Shown here piece by piece: positions 27,194 to 35,461 of a DNA stretch of 64,000 bases. This stretch comes from Methanosarcina sp. MTP4 (lineage in GTDB: Archaea > Halobacteriota > Methanosarcinia > Methanosarcinales > Methanosarcinaceae). Under the pieces are notes generated by a model, which saw only the letters and a list, made by a program, of their open reading frames with translations, was not told the DNA's origin and made no database searches. The stretch lies in assembly GCF_000970045.1 (NCBI RefSeq), contig NZ_CP009505.1:2294001-2358000 (forward strand). Reading direction: 5' to 3'. How positions within the stretch are numbered: the stretch's first letter is position 1; the number at the start of each line of letters is the position of its first letter. Made by a program: the position numbers and the translations under genes.

Positions 27194-28297
27194 ATGGGGG
27201 GCAATCAGGACAATGAAGAAATCAAAGAACAAGTTGAAGACCTTGCAAAAGAAATAACGCAAAAGTATGTCCGGGAGCTCAATTCAGAGGCACTTAAAAA
27301 AGCCTTAAAAAACAAAACCAGGAATTTGAGTGAGAAAGAAACAAAAAAGTTAGAAAACCAGCTTAAAGACCTGACTAACGAGGAGAAACTCTCCAGGTTC
27401 AAAGAAGCCTCCGATGAAATCGTAAAAGGTATCCTTGACGGCAACATAACGGGTGAAAAAGCAATCGAGCAAATAAGTGGAGTACTTGAAAAACCTTTAA
27501 AAATAAAAATATCACTTCCGGGCAGAGCAGCACTTTCTTTTAAAAACATACCTCTGACTGTAAAAATAGCAATTTACATACTGATTCCCTTTATAGTCGC
27601 CACGGCCCTTTGTATTATGCCCTCACTATCGGTATCCGAAGGTGACATGAGCTTTAACCTTGCAGAAGGGGAATCCGATTCGGATCAATTCCAAATATCA
27701 AATCCCGGAGCCGGAGTTCTGTTATGGACGACAAGCTCGGACCAGCCATGGATAAACCTGAGCCCGAAAAGAGGAGCAAATACGTGCAACGTTATTGTTC
27801 AGGTTGATGCGGAGGATATGGAAGAAGGGACGTACGAAGGAACCATTACCATAGAATCGCCTGCAGGAACGGAACAGTGCCCGGTCTACCTGTCGGTGGA
27901 ACCTTTAACTGAAAGTCGGGATCCTATTTTGGCCGTTGATCCGGACCCACTATATTTTAACTTCAGTTTGATAAAGAGGGAATCAAAAAAGGAATTAGAG
28001 ATATCAAATGTCGGAGAGGAAACCCTCGAGTGGGAAGCGAGTGCCGATAAACCATGGATAAACCTGAGCCCGGAAAGTGGAACAAATTCAGGCACAGTAA
28101 CAGTTGAGGTTCAAGTGGATAAGCTGGATTCCGGAATCCATGAAGGAAATATTACAATAAACTCAAACGGAGGAATTAAGGTGGTCAATTTATACTTGAT
28201 TGATATTATATATCGGAATCAATACATATTGATAATCTGGGAAAAACCTGTTCCTTTTACTCTACCTGATAATCTTCATGAAAACATAACTCCCTAA
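27194..28297 (+). CDS. Single-pass membrane protein with two extracellular BACON domains
   Basis: 367 residues; ATG 27194 with GAGGGGAG upstream. The first ~110 residues are a charged helical cytoplasmic region, followed by one membrane helix (about 121-142, LTVKIAIYILIPFIVATALC). Outside are two BACON-type beta-sandwich repeats (about 155-240 and 250-335), each with the diagnostic PWINLSP segment followed by G-x-x-G-T/N and V-x-V. BACON domains in Bacteroidetes are linked to carbohydrate or mucin binding; in archaea they occur in surface proteins with unknown ligands. With the preceding helical protein it may form a signal-relay or tethering pair. The last 25 residues are hydrophobic/aromatic and do not look like an anchor. 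Confidence 0.82.
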   Translation: MGGNQDNEEIKEQVEDLAKEITQKYVRELNSEALKKALKNKTRNLSEKETKKLENQLKDLTNEEKLSRFKEASDEIVKGILDGNITGEKAIEQISGVLEKPLKIKISLPGRAALSFKNIPLTVKIAIYILIPFIVATALCIMPSLSVSEGDMSFNLAEGESDSDQFQISNPGAGVLLWTTSSDQPWINLSPKRGANTCNVIVQVDAEDMEEGTYEGTITIESPAGTEQCPVYLSVEPLTESRDPILAVDPDPLYFNFSLIKRESKKELEISNVGEETLEWEASADKPWINLSPESGTNSGTVTVEVQVDKLDSGIHEGNITINSNGGIKVVNLYLIDIIYRNQYILIIWEKPVPFTLPDNLHENITP

Positions 28298-28479
28298 CTC
28301 CATGTCTCGTAAGAAATATGCCACTTTAGATCCCCAAGCACTTTTTTTCAAAACAGAGCACTCTTTTTTAAAGCAGGAAAGACTTAAGGCTAACAAATAC
28401 GGTCAAATTTTTAACCCTCACATAAATCCTAAAATTCATGACACAGAAAAAACTGTAAAAAATTCCTTTCTTCTATACA

Positions 28480-29334
28480 ATGGTGGTCTTTTTGTCTTCA
28501 AAACCTAGCCGTGAAACTTTTATCAGGTCTCTTGTGGACCTTCTCAGAAAAGCGGAAACCGGACTTTCCGATGATGTTGTAAATGCTATCAAAAAAGCCG
28601 AGGCCAGTGAGGAAAACCCTGTTGCAAAGTCCCAGCTCCAGGCAATCTTGAAAAACATCGAAATTGCCGAAACCCACGGAGTTCCCATCTGCCAGGACAC
28701 AGGCATCCTGATCTTTTTTGTGGAGCTTGGAAGCGAGTTCCATGCAGGGTTTGATCTTGAAGCTGCAATCCGGGAAGCATCCGCCCTTGCAACAAAGGAA
28801 ATCCCGCTCCGCCCCAACGCCGTGGACCCCCTGACCCGGAAAAATAGCGGGGACAATACTGGAAACGGGATCCCGGACATCAACTGGAAACTTGTGCCGG
28901 GAAAGCAGCTGAAAATCACGGTTGCCCCCAAAGGTGCGGGTTCGGAAAATATGAGCGCTCTTCGGATGCTGAACCCCACTGAAGTGGGAAGTATCAAGAA
29001 ATTCGTGCTCGAAACAGTAACAAGCGCTGGCGGGATGCCCTGCCCTCCCCTTACTCTCGGGATAGGGATCGGAGGCTCTTTTGACAAATCTGCCAGGCTT
29101 GCAAAAGAAGCTCTTCTGGAACCCCTTGACATTCCCATGAACGAGTTTGAAGAGGAAATCCTGGAAGCCGTAAACACCCTTGGAATCGGGTGCATGGGGC
29201 TAGGGGGAAGCACAACCGCCCTTGCAGTCCACGTAAGAACCGCCCACTGCCACACGGCTTCCCTTCCTGTTGCGCTGAACATCCAGTGCTGGGCAAACCG
29301 GCACGCTTCAATCGTATTCAGGGGGGATGAATAA
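28480..29334 (+). CDS. fumA: Fumarate hydratase class I, alpha subunit (iron-sulfur)
   Basis: 284 residues; ATG 28480 kept, although GTG 28483 or TTG 28492 are possible. It matches the N-terminal half of class I fumarases and tartrate dehydratases: [18 protein letters not shown] near 67-84 with an Fe-S ligand Cys, [16 protein letters not shown] near 187-202, and [19 protein letters not shown] near 230-248 with another ligand Cys. It interconverts fumarate and malate with an oxygen-sensitive [4Fe-4S] cluster; in Methanosarcina this serves the partial oxidative TCA branch. The stop overlaps the start of the beta-subunit gene by one base. Confidence 0.92.
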   Translation: MVVFLSSKPSRETFIRSLVDLLRKAETGLSDDVVNAIKKAEASEENPVAKSQLQAILKNIEIAETHGVPICQDTGILIFFVELGSEFHAGFDLEAAIREASALATKEIPLRPNAVDPLTRKNSGDNTGNGIPDINWKLVPGKQLKITVAPKGAGSENMSALRMLNPTEVGSIKKFVLETVTSAGGMPCPPLTLGIGIGGSFDKSARLAKEALLEPLDIPMNEFEEEILEAVNTLGIGCMGLGGSTTALAVHVRTAHCHTASLPVALNIQCWANRHASIVFRGDE

Positions 29335-29963
29335 TGGAGTGGCACCTGAAGACCCCGCTGAGCCCGGAGGACGTCAAAAAGCTCGAAACCGGGGACATAG
29401 TCTATATCTCCGGAGAGATCCTGACAGCCCGGGACGAAGCCCATGCCCGCATCCTGGAATTTGCGGAAAAAGGAGAAGAGCTTCCTTTCTCCCTGGAAGG
29501 AGCGGTAATCTACCACTGCGGCCCCCTCATACAGCAAATAGGGGAAGGAAAAGACGAAGAGGAAAAAGAAAGAGAAGAAGGGGAGGAAGGGAAGCGGGGA
29601 TGGAAAGTGGTCTCAGCCGGCCCCACCACCAGCGGCAGGATGTCAAAGATGACCCCTCCGCTCCTGGAAACCCACAACGTGCGGGCAGTCATCGGGAAAG
29701 GCGGGATGAAAAATGTATCCGAAGCCATGAAAGACAAATGTGTCTATCTTGCCTACACCGGAGGTTGTGCAGCCCTTGCCGCCGAACTGATAAAGGAAGT
29801 AAAAACCGTCCACTGGCTTGACCTGGGGATGCCCGAAGCTGTCTGGGTCCTGAAAGTCGAGGAGTTCGGCCCTCTTATCGTGGGGATTGATTCTAAAGGC
29901 AGGGACATATTTACGGAAGTAAGGGAAAAGGCTGAAAAAGTGCTTGCAGAGATGGAAAACTGA
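29334..29963 (+). CDS. fumB: Fumarate hydratase class I, beta subunit
   Basis: 209 residues, overlapping the alpha gene by one base. Family features are [23 protein letters not shown] at the N-terminus (first 20 residues of this motif diagnostic), then [18 protein letters not shown] near 102 and VIGKGGMKN near 121. Between YHCGPLIQQ and [14 protein letters not shown] there is an unusual acidic stretch, about residues 70-90, composed mainly of Glu, Lys and Gly. The usual family sequence is shorter here. It forms the substrate-binding partner of the alpha subunit. Confidence 0.92.
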   Translation: MEWHLKTPLSPEDVKKLETGDIVYISGEILTARDEAHARILEFAEKGEELPFSLEGAVIYHCGPLIQQIGEGKDEEEKEREEGEEGKRGWKVVSAGPTTSGRMSKMTPPLLETHNVRAVIGKGGMKNVSEAMKDKCVYLAYTGGCAALAAELIKEVKTVHWLDLGMPEAVWVLKVEEFGPLIVGIDSKGRDIFTEVREKAEKVLAEMEN

Positions 29964-30054
29964 AAAAGTGTTCTTGGAATTAAAAACTAAAAAGTGATTG
30001 CAGAAATAAAAACTGAAAAAATCCTTTCAGGAATGAAAAAACCGAATTAAAAAG

Positions 30055-30077
30055 TTGAGCTCAAAGCCTGAGCTCAA
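30055..30077. terminator. Hairpin between fumarase and efflux pump genes
   Basis: TTGAGCTC (30055-30062), a 7-base loop, then GAGCTCAA (30070-30077), followed by a T-rich run toward 30088 on the plus strand. It lies between two convergent genes and could end both transcripts. Confidence 0.55.
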
Positions 30078-30085
30078 ACCAATTT

Positions 30086-31687
30086 TTATTCTTCTTTAGG
30101 CACAAGGATTTCAGGCGGCAGGAAGATCGAGACGATTATGCCGAATATTGTGACGATCACCAGCCCCAATAAGGTAGTTCTTATCCCCTTAATACGGGCT
30201 ATTTCGTTTATCCTCAGGATTTCTTCGCCAAGGTCAGGGGGGACACCTTCCAGGGCGGCCTGCAGTTCTTCGTCGCTCAAAAATTGCACATTCTCTTCTA
30301 CCGCAGATACCAGGTCGGGCTTGAGGTCCTCCGGAATGGCAGTACTGTCATCGATTAAGGTAATGGCTCCTACTGCCAGGCCTGCAACCAGGAGAGAGCC
30401 CATCAGCGCAGTCCCGATGGCCATGCCCAGGTTCTGGGAAGTGCCCATCAGGGCAGCCGTCTCGCTGGTCCTTTCGGGAACTACCTGAGAAAGCACGAGG
30501 TTCATTACCTGGGACGCTATGAGCCCCCCGCCTATACCTACCAGGGCAAACCCGGTCATAAGACCAAGCCCTCTGACCTCCACGTCAATGGTTGCGATAG
30601 CCAGGAAAAGCCCTGCGAGAAGTATGACCAGTCCCACCTGGATAATGCGTTTCGGGGCAATGAAGATAGAGAGCCGGGATGCCGTTAGCGAGGCGATTAA
30701 AAGCGGTATGGAAAGAGGCAGGTAGACAAAGCCTGTCTGCATCGCGTTCAAGCCCAGGACGATCTGAAGGAAGAGGGCTATGCTGAACAGGAAACCTCCG
30801 AAAAGGAGGGTCTGGACCAGCTGGATGAAGATTCCCGATGTGACCCTGCGGTCCCTGAGCACGTCGAGCCTTACGAGAGGCATTCCCCCACTGCTAATGA
30901 CATGGCGTTCCCAGGCGGCAAAGCCCAGCAGGATAACGACTCCTGCTACAATGAATACGGGGGTTGGGGAAAGGCCGAACGGGGAAATTTCAATCCCTGC
31001 TATGGAGAAAGTCTGACGTGCTTCCCACCAGCCGTAAGTCCCTGCCAGCAATATGCCAAAAACGATAAGCCCCATCCCCAGCGCGGAGAGTATAGACCCG
31101 ATTACATCCAGCTTCGGTTCTTCTCCGGCCTCGAGAGGTGCGTCCAGGATAGCCCGGCTTAATGCCAGGACAATGATTACCACCACCACTTCTCCGGCAA
31201 AGGCAAGCCGCCAGGTGTATACAGTTGTCAGCCAGCCTCCTATAATGGGCCCGAGGGCAATTCCGCTTGCAACGACTCCCCCAAGTATTCCATAAGCTAT
31301 GGCACGGTCCTCACCTTTGTAGTTTGAGGTCACGAGGGTCTGGATAGCAGGCATGACAAGGGTTGCCCCAAGCCCTTCAAGGATCGACCAGCCCACGAAC
31401 AGTACAGCTATTGTCGGGCTGATTGCCGTCAGAAACGACCCCACCCCATATATCACCAGTCCGAGCCTGAATGCCCGTTTTCTCCCGATGATATCCCCTA
31501 TCTTTCCCCCTGTGATCATCAGGGATGCCATAACAAGTGCATACAGGGTAATGGCACCCTGGACAGTGGTCACGTCCGTATTGAAGTCACTGATAAGTGC
31601 CGAAATCGAGACGTTCATGATTGTCGTGTCAATAACGAGCACGAACATTGCAAGCGTGAGTGCGACAAGTACGATCTTTCTCTCCAT
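30086..31687 (-). CDS. Major facilitator drug efflux pump, DHA2 (EmrB/QacA) type
   Basis: 533 residues with about 14 membrane helices. Family motifs are FVLVIDTTIMNVSISAL in helix 1 (motif D1), GGKIGDIIGRKRAFRLGL (motif A) near 59-77, and GLGATLVMPAIQTL after helix 4 (motif B-like). A ~60-residue polar stretch between the last two helices faces one side. The family exports hydrophobic drugs, dyes or organic acids using the proton gradient. No regulator is adjacent; two small membrane protein genes lie upstream on the same strand with 200-230 bp gaps. The substrate is unknown. Confidence 0.9.
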   Translation of the reverse strand: MERKIVLVALTLAMFVLVIDTTIMNVSISALISDFNTDVTTVQGAITLYALVMASLMITGGKIGDIIGRKRAFRLGLVIYGVGSFLTAISPTIAVLFVGWSILEGLGATLVMPAIQTLVTSNYKGEDRAIAYGILGGVVASGIALGPIIGGWLTTVYTWRLAFAGEVVVVIIVLALSRAILDAPLEAGEEPKLDVIGSILSALGMGLIVFGILLAGTYGWWEARQTFSIAGIEISPFGLSPTPVFIVAGVVILLGFAAWERHVISSGGMPLVRLDVLRDRRVTSGIFIQLVQTLLFGGFLFSIALFLQIVLGLNAMQTGFVYLPLSIPLLIASLTASRLSIFIAPKRIIQVGLVILLAGLFLAIATIDVEVRGLGLMTGFALVGIGGGLIASQVMNLVLSQVVPERTSETAALMGTSQNLGMAIGTALMGSLLVAGLAVGAITLIDDSTAIPEDLKPDLVSAVEENVQFLSDEELQAALEGVPPDLGEEILRINEIARIKGIRTTLLGLVIVTIFGIIVSIFLPPEILVPKEE

Positions 31688-31883
31688 GTTACAGCCTCTG
31701 CTAAAGGGAAATAAGGTTCGATCTCACCGGCCCTGAAGCAAAGGACCCACTCCCAACAATTCTGCTGACTAACCTTTGACTGAAGACTGACTGCCCGGAA
31801 ACCCCCCGATAATTGAAGCCAGAGCAGGCTATCGGGAGACTTTTTCACCAGTTTCGGTTTTTTCCTTTTCAATCCGTTCCACT

Positions 31884-32264
31884 TCAATCCGTTCCGAATG
31901 CACTCCTTACCCCGGGCAGCATGATGTATACAAGAAGGAGACCGTTCAGGATGACTGAAACGTTGATATCATACCATGTACCTCCGGTGATTAGCACCAC
32001 AAAGTCTATACAGAGGTTGAAGACAACGATAACAGCCAGGAATAGCCAGGCCTGCGGGTCCACATTCCAGAGCATCCCGGTAAGCCACGCCCATACGTAA
32101 GCCAGCAGGCCGTACAGAAACGCATACCAAAGGTTGAAAACGCGGACATCAAGCGGTCCCAGGAAGGGTAAAAATCCCAGGAACCGAATCATTATGATAC
32201 CATTGATCACTGCCAGAAGGGCAGCCCCAATGGCCAGAATAGTTACACCTATAGGTCTTTCCAT
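31884..32264 (-). CDS. Small four-helix membrane protein
   Basis: 126 residues from ATG 32264, which has GGGGGA at the right distance; a TTG two codons upstream is rejected. Four hydrophobic segments cover most of the chain (PIGVTILAIGAALLAVINGI, then near 47-68, 73-95 and 100-118), with Trp and Tyr residues at the borders. No catalytic or metal-binding motif is present. Function unknown. It lies between the HdeD-like gene and the efflux pump gene, all on the minus strand. Confidence 0.75.
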   Translation of the reverse strand: MERPIGVTILAIGAALLAVINGIIMIRFLGFLPFLGPLDVRVFNLWYAFLYGLLAYVWAWLTGMLWNVDPQAWLFLAVIVVFNLCIDFVVLITGGTWYDINVSVILNGLLLVYIMLPGVRSAFGTD

Positions 32265-32496
32265 GTTCAAATCCCCCTATTAGTATCTCTTTTATTCTCC
32301 AGATCATCTCTCTTTATTCTGATCTAATTAATTCTCCGGGTCCTAGGTAAGATACCGAAGCCTTCTAACAGAGTGTAAACAACGTTTTAAATGGCAAATC
32401 CGTCTTATGCCAGAGCTCCTGATACCTCCTAATGATTGTTGAAAGGGAAAAAATTCCCTTTCATCTCACAGGATGCACACGGTTCGTGACCCTTTT

Positions 32497-33045
32497 TCAG
32501 GAACGCATTTTGAATCCTATGATAAGTGCCCCGATTCCCCCGGCAACAAGGAAGAGCCCGTATAACCACGGCAGAGCCAGGGTTCCGGCCAGCGGGTCGC
32601 TTAGCAGGAGTATCCCGATGATCAGGGTCAGGACTCCTAGGATTCCCACCCCCCAACCCCCTCCTTTAAGGCCCCAGGCGATTTTGATAGCTCCGCTTAT
32701 GACAGCCCATACTCCAAGAATTATAACGAATAATGCTAGAACTACAAAGGGGCTGAGGATAGGGTACATCAGGACAAGGGCTCCGGCAATGATGCTCAGG
32801 ACACCCGAAAGCAGCTTCCAGAACCAATCATCCCTGTTAAACAACACCCCTATAATCGAAATAATTCCGCCCAAAAGCCAGAAGATGGCCAGGATCCTCA
32901 GGAGTACGATGGTGGTAATCCCCGGACTGTACAGGAGGAATATGCCGATAATAATGGCAACAATTCCTTCCAGGATAACTAACCACCACGGTGCCTCCAG
33001 GGCTTCATACCCTGTACCATAGTCAGCAGCAGTTGATTGTTCCAT
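32497..33045 (-). CDS. HdeD/DUF308 family membrane protein
   Basis: 182 residues from ATG 33045, preceded by TTGGAGGTGG; an upstream in-frame start would add 21 residues before this strong ribosome site and is rejected. Six membrane helices arranged as three similar hairpins, with the recurring G-I/V-x-x-I-x-x-G-I-x-x-L/I-x-x-P pattern (EGIVAIIIGIFLLYSPG, then GVLSIIAGALVLMYP, then VLTLIIGILLLSDP), are typical of HdeD. In Escherichia coli HdeD is tied to acid resistance at high cell density. The archaeal role is unknown but envelope stress is a fair guess. Confidence 0.88.
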   Translation of the reverse strand: MEQSTAADYGTGYEALEAPWWLVILEGIVAIIIGIFLLYSPGITTIVLLRILAIFWLLGGIISIIGVLFNRDDWFWKLLSGVLSIIAGALVLMYPILSPFVVLALFVIILGVWAVISGAIKIAWGLKGGGWGVGILGVLTLIIGILLLSDPLAGTLALPWLYGLFLVAGGIGALIIGFKMRS

Positions 33046-33416
33046 ATATTCCACCTCCAAAATTCTATTCAGTGCCTCAACGTCAATACTGTCCTCTGCC
33101 CGGCGCAAATACGGAGGTGGCTATAAGAAACACCATTTTGTCTTAAACAGTAAATTCCCCACCCCAGGGTAAAGCACATACAGGCCAGGCCGGAGTCAAA
33201 GAGAATACATCGTCTTTCCCCACTTCCAAAGACGGACACGTTCTTCTGCCGGGCAATGCATTGGTGAAAAAAACACTAATGTAATCACAACTTGTCTCCA
33301 CCTCACAGCTCGTCCCCGAGAATCCTCCGTTTTTGGGACAAACCCTTTGAGAAAGGTGACGGTTTGCGAAAGATAGCAATTCCACCTTTAAAGACACCTG
33401 GCATGACGCAGGCGGC

Positions 33417-33468
33417 AATGAAATTCTTCAATGAAATTCTTCAATGAAATTCTTCAATGAAATTCTTC
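33417..33468. repeat. 13 bp tandem repeat, 4 copies
   Basis: AATGAAATTCTTC repeated exactly at 33417, 33430, 33443 and 33456. Confidence 0.92.
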
Positions 33469-33950
33469 AGTCATATCACTAAATCGATATGGAGACCGGT
33501 TTTTACTTAAACACCTGTTTCGATTAAACATTTCCACATCCGGTCGGACTCGGTGTAGTGATATTATTAAATATATATAAATTATAATATATAAACTCGT
33601 TCATTTTTAAATATCAAAAAAAAAATCTCTGTTCATAGACCAGTTTACTTTCAAATGTAGAAAACCCCTTCTGTTTTATCCTGAAATAATTTCGCCTAAC
33701 CTGCTCAAATATTCTAATTTTTTCACATCCTCACAACCCTAATAACATAACATTGATTCTGAATTTCACTTCAACGGGCAGTCTATTCCGGAACGTATCC
33801 ACTGCCTGACAGATCCCCGTAATTTTGACTTCCATAACAGCTCTTTTGCAACAAGCCTTTTAAAACAAATGACCGATTCAGTTCAATGTCGTTGATTCGA
33901 AGTCGTTTTGCTAATGCAAAAATGGATAAACCAGAAAACAGCTAAACAAA

Positions 33951-34045
33951 GAAATGAATAGAAACAGGAAATGAATAGAAACAGGAAATGAATAGAAACA
34001 GGAAATGAATAGAAACAGGAAATGAATAGAAACAGGAAATGAATA
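33951..34045. repeat. 17 bp tandem repeat, 5.6 copies, just upstream of tsr3
   Basis: GAAATGAATAGAAACAG repeats at 33951, 33968, 33985, 34002 and 34019 with a partial sixth copy, ending about 35 bp before the Tsr3 start codon. The array is in the leader or promoter of that gene. Confidence 0.92.
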
Positions 34046-34079
34046 AAACCTATAACTTCCACATTCCAGAGGATAACCG

Positions 34080-34601
34080 ATGAATTCAATAAAGCCCCGG
34101 GACATTCCCCTTTACATCTACCACGCAGGACAGTGCAACCCTAAAAAATGCACAGGCAAAAAAATGGCCCGCTTTGAGCTTGCCCGCCTTTTTGAGAAAA
34201 TATCAAAACTACCTCGCTCGGCAATTCTCCTTGACCCATTTGCCGAAAAAGCCATATCTCCGGCTGACAGCACGGAAAAGGGAATAATCGTGCTTGACTG
34301 CTCCTGGGAAGAAGTCGAGAGGGTTTTTCCCGAACTTGAAAAGCTGAACCTCCAGCACCGGGCCCTTCCCTACCTGCTTGCGGGAAACCCGGTAAACTTC
34401 GGAAGACCTTTCAAGCTCAACTCAGCCGAGGCTTTTGCAGCAGCCCTCTATATTCTGGGGCATAAGGAGCAGGCTGAAAAAGTCCTTTCTAAATTTAACT
34501 GGGGACACAGTTTCCTGGAATTGAACCATGAACCTCTAGAGGATTATTCGAAAGCAAAAAACAGCAGTGAAATAGTGAGAATCCAGAGCTATTACATATA
34601 A
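34080..34601 (+). CDS. tsr3: Tsr3-type rRNA aminocarboxypropyltransferase (DUF367)
   Basis: 173 residues; ATG 34080 with GAGGA upstream. Signature segments are [20 protein letters not shown] near 12-31, [15 protein letters not shown] near 49-63, [11 protein letters not shown] near 69-79, and [20 protein letters not shown] near 92-111. Tsr3 transfers the 3-amino-3-carboxypropyl group of S-adenosylmethionine to a modified pseudouridine in helix 31 of small-subunit rRNA, late in ribosome assembly. It is a housekeeping archaeal and eukaryotic enzyme of normal length. It is flanked on both sides by short tandem arrays, one starting three bases after its stop. Confidence 0.93.
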   Translation: MNSIKPRDIPLYIYHAGQCNPKKCTGKKMARFELARLFEKISKLPRSAILLDPFAEKAISPADSTEKGIIVLDCSWEEVERVFPELEKLNLQHRALPYLLAGNPVNFGRPFKLNSAEAFAAALYILGHKEQAEKVLSKFNWGHSFLELNHEPLEDYSKAKNSSEIVRIQSYYI

Positions 34602-34603
34602 CC

Positions 34604-34684
34604 ATTTCTCAAAAACAATTTCTCAAAAACAATTTCTCAAAAACAATTTCTCAAAAACAATTTCTCAAAAACAATTTCTCAAAC
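34604..34684. repeat. 14 bp tandem repeat, 5.8 copies, directly after tsr3 stop
   Basis: ATTTCTCAAAAACA repeats at 34604, 34618, 34632, 34646 and 34660 and a partial at 34674. The array fills the gap between the tsr3 stop (34601) and the ribosome site of the next gene. Confidence 0.92.
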
Positions 34685-34708
34685 TCAGGTAAAGGAGCGT
34701 TATTATTT

Positions 34709-35185
34709 ATGGTCACCGGGATCCAAAAACAGATCGGAGTCATCGGGGCAGGCGCCTGCAGTGAGGAAGTGGAATCCAATGCGGAAGCTGTGGGCAGGGA
34801 AATTGCCAGGAAGGGAGCTTTGCTCCTCTGCGGGGGACTCGGGGGAGTTATGGAAGCTGCGTCTCGCGGGGCAAAAAAGGAAGGAGGGACGACCCTCGGG
34901 GTCCTTCCAGGAATCCGGAGAGAAGATGCAAATCCCTGGATCGACGTTGCTATCCTGAGCGGGATGGGACACGCCAGGAACGCGCTGATAGCCCAGTCTT
35001 CGGACGCCCTGATAGCCGTGGGCGGGGAGTACGGGACTCTCTCGGAAATTGCGCTCGGCCTGAAGATGGGAAAGCCGGTGGTCGTACTTGAATCAAAGTG
35101 GAAAATCGAAGGGACGCAGCGGGCGAAAAACCCGAAAGAAGCCGTTGAAACCGCTTTCAGGCTGATAGAGGAAAGAACCGGGTGA
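34709..35185 (+). CDS. SLOG/LOG-like nucleotide-binding protein (TIGR00725 type)
   Basis: 158 residues; ATG 34709 with AAAGGAG upstream. Rossmann-type motifs are IGVIGAGACSEEV at the start, LLLCGGLGGVMEAASRGAKK near 38-57 (GGxGGxMxA), LGVLPG near 63, GMGHARNALIAQSSDALIAV near 85-104, and GGEYGTLSEIALGLK near 106-120 (the PGGxGTxxE analogue). Relatives bind nucleotides or, in LOG enzymes, cleave phosphoribose from nucleotide monophosphates; molybdenum cofactor carrier proteins are another branch. Which activity applies here is not clear. It probably shares a transcript with tsr3. Confidence 0.85.
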   Translation: MVTGIQKQIGVIGAGACSEEVESNAEAVGREIARKGALLLCGGLGGVMEAASRGAKKEGGTTLGVLPGIRREDANPWIDVAILSGMGHARNALIAQSSDALIAVGGEYGTLSEIALGLKMGKPVVVLESKWKIEGTQRAKNPKEAVETAFRLIEERTG

Positions 35186-35461
35186 ATAATCAAGGATAAG
35201 GGACTATGGCTGAAGGAGAGGAGATGGAGGGAAAGAGCGCACAGGGAATCACAGCACATAAATTTTGGATGTATGAAGGCTATTGAGCCCGATTTTTCTC
35301 GGAAAAGTTCAACAGTTTATTATAAAATCCAATCCAAAAATTTATATTCAAGAAGGAAACTCAAGAAATAAAGAACCATTCTACAGTCAAACGGAGATTA
35401 ATTTCGGGGTACGCTGACATTTCAGCAAAAAAATATATAAAAAATTATACTGGAGTTTCAA

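Larger units (their letters stand above)
33046..34079. other. 1 kb spacer with two tandem arrays
   Basis: Between divergent genes. Frames present are short and of poor codon use. It contains arrays at 33417-33468 and 33951-34045 and a long AT-rich tract (33540-33640) that probably holds promoter elements. Confidence 0.5.

Noticed and set aside
28302-28508. 68-codon frame before the fumarase gene
   Set aside because: Lies in AT-rich leader sequence, overlaps the fumarase start in another frame, and has no ribosome site or family likeness.
33143-33418. Minus-strand 91-codon frame in the 33 kb spacer
   Set aside because: Poor codon use, no ribosome site, and adjoining a tandem array; not supported as a gene.
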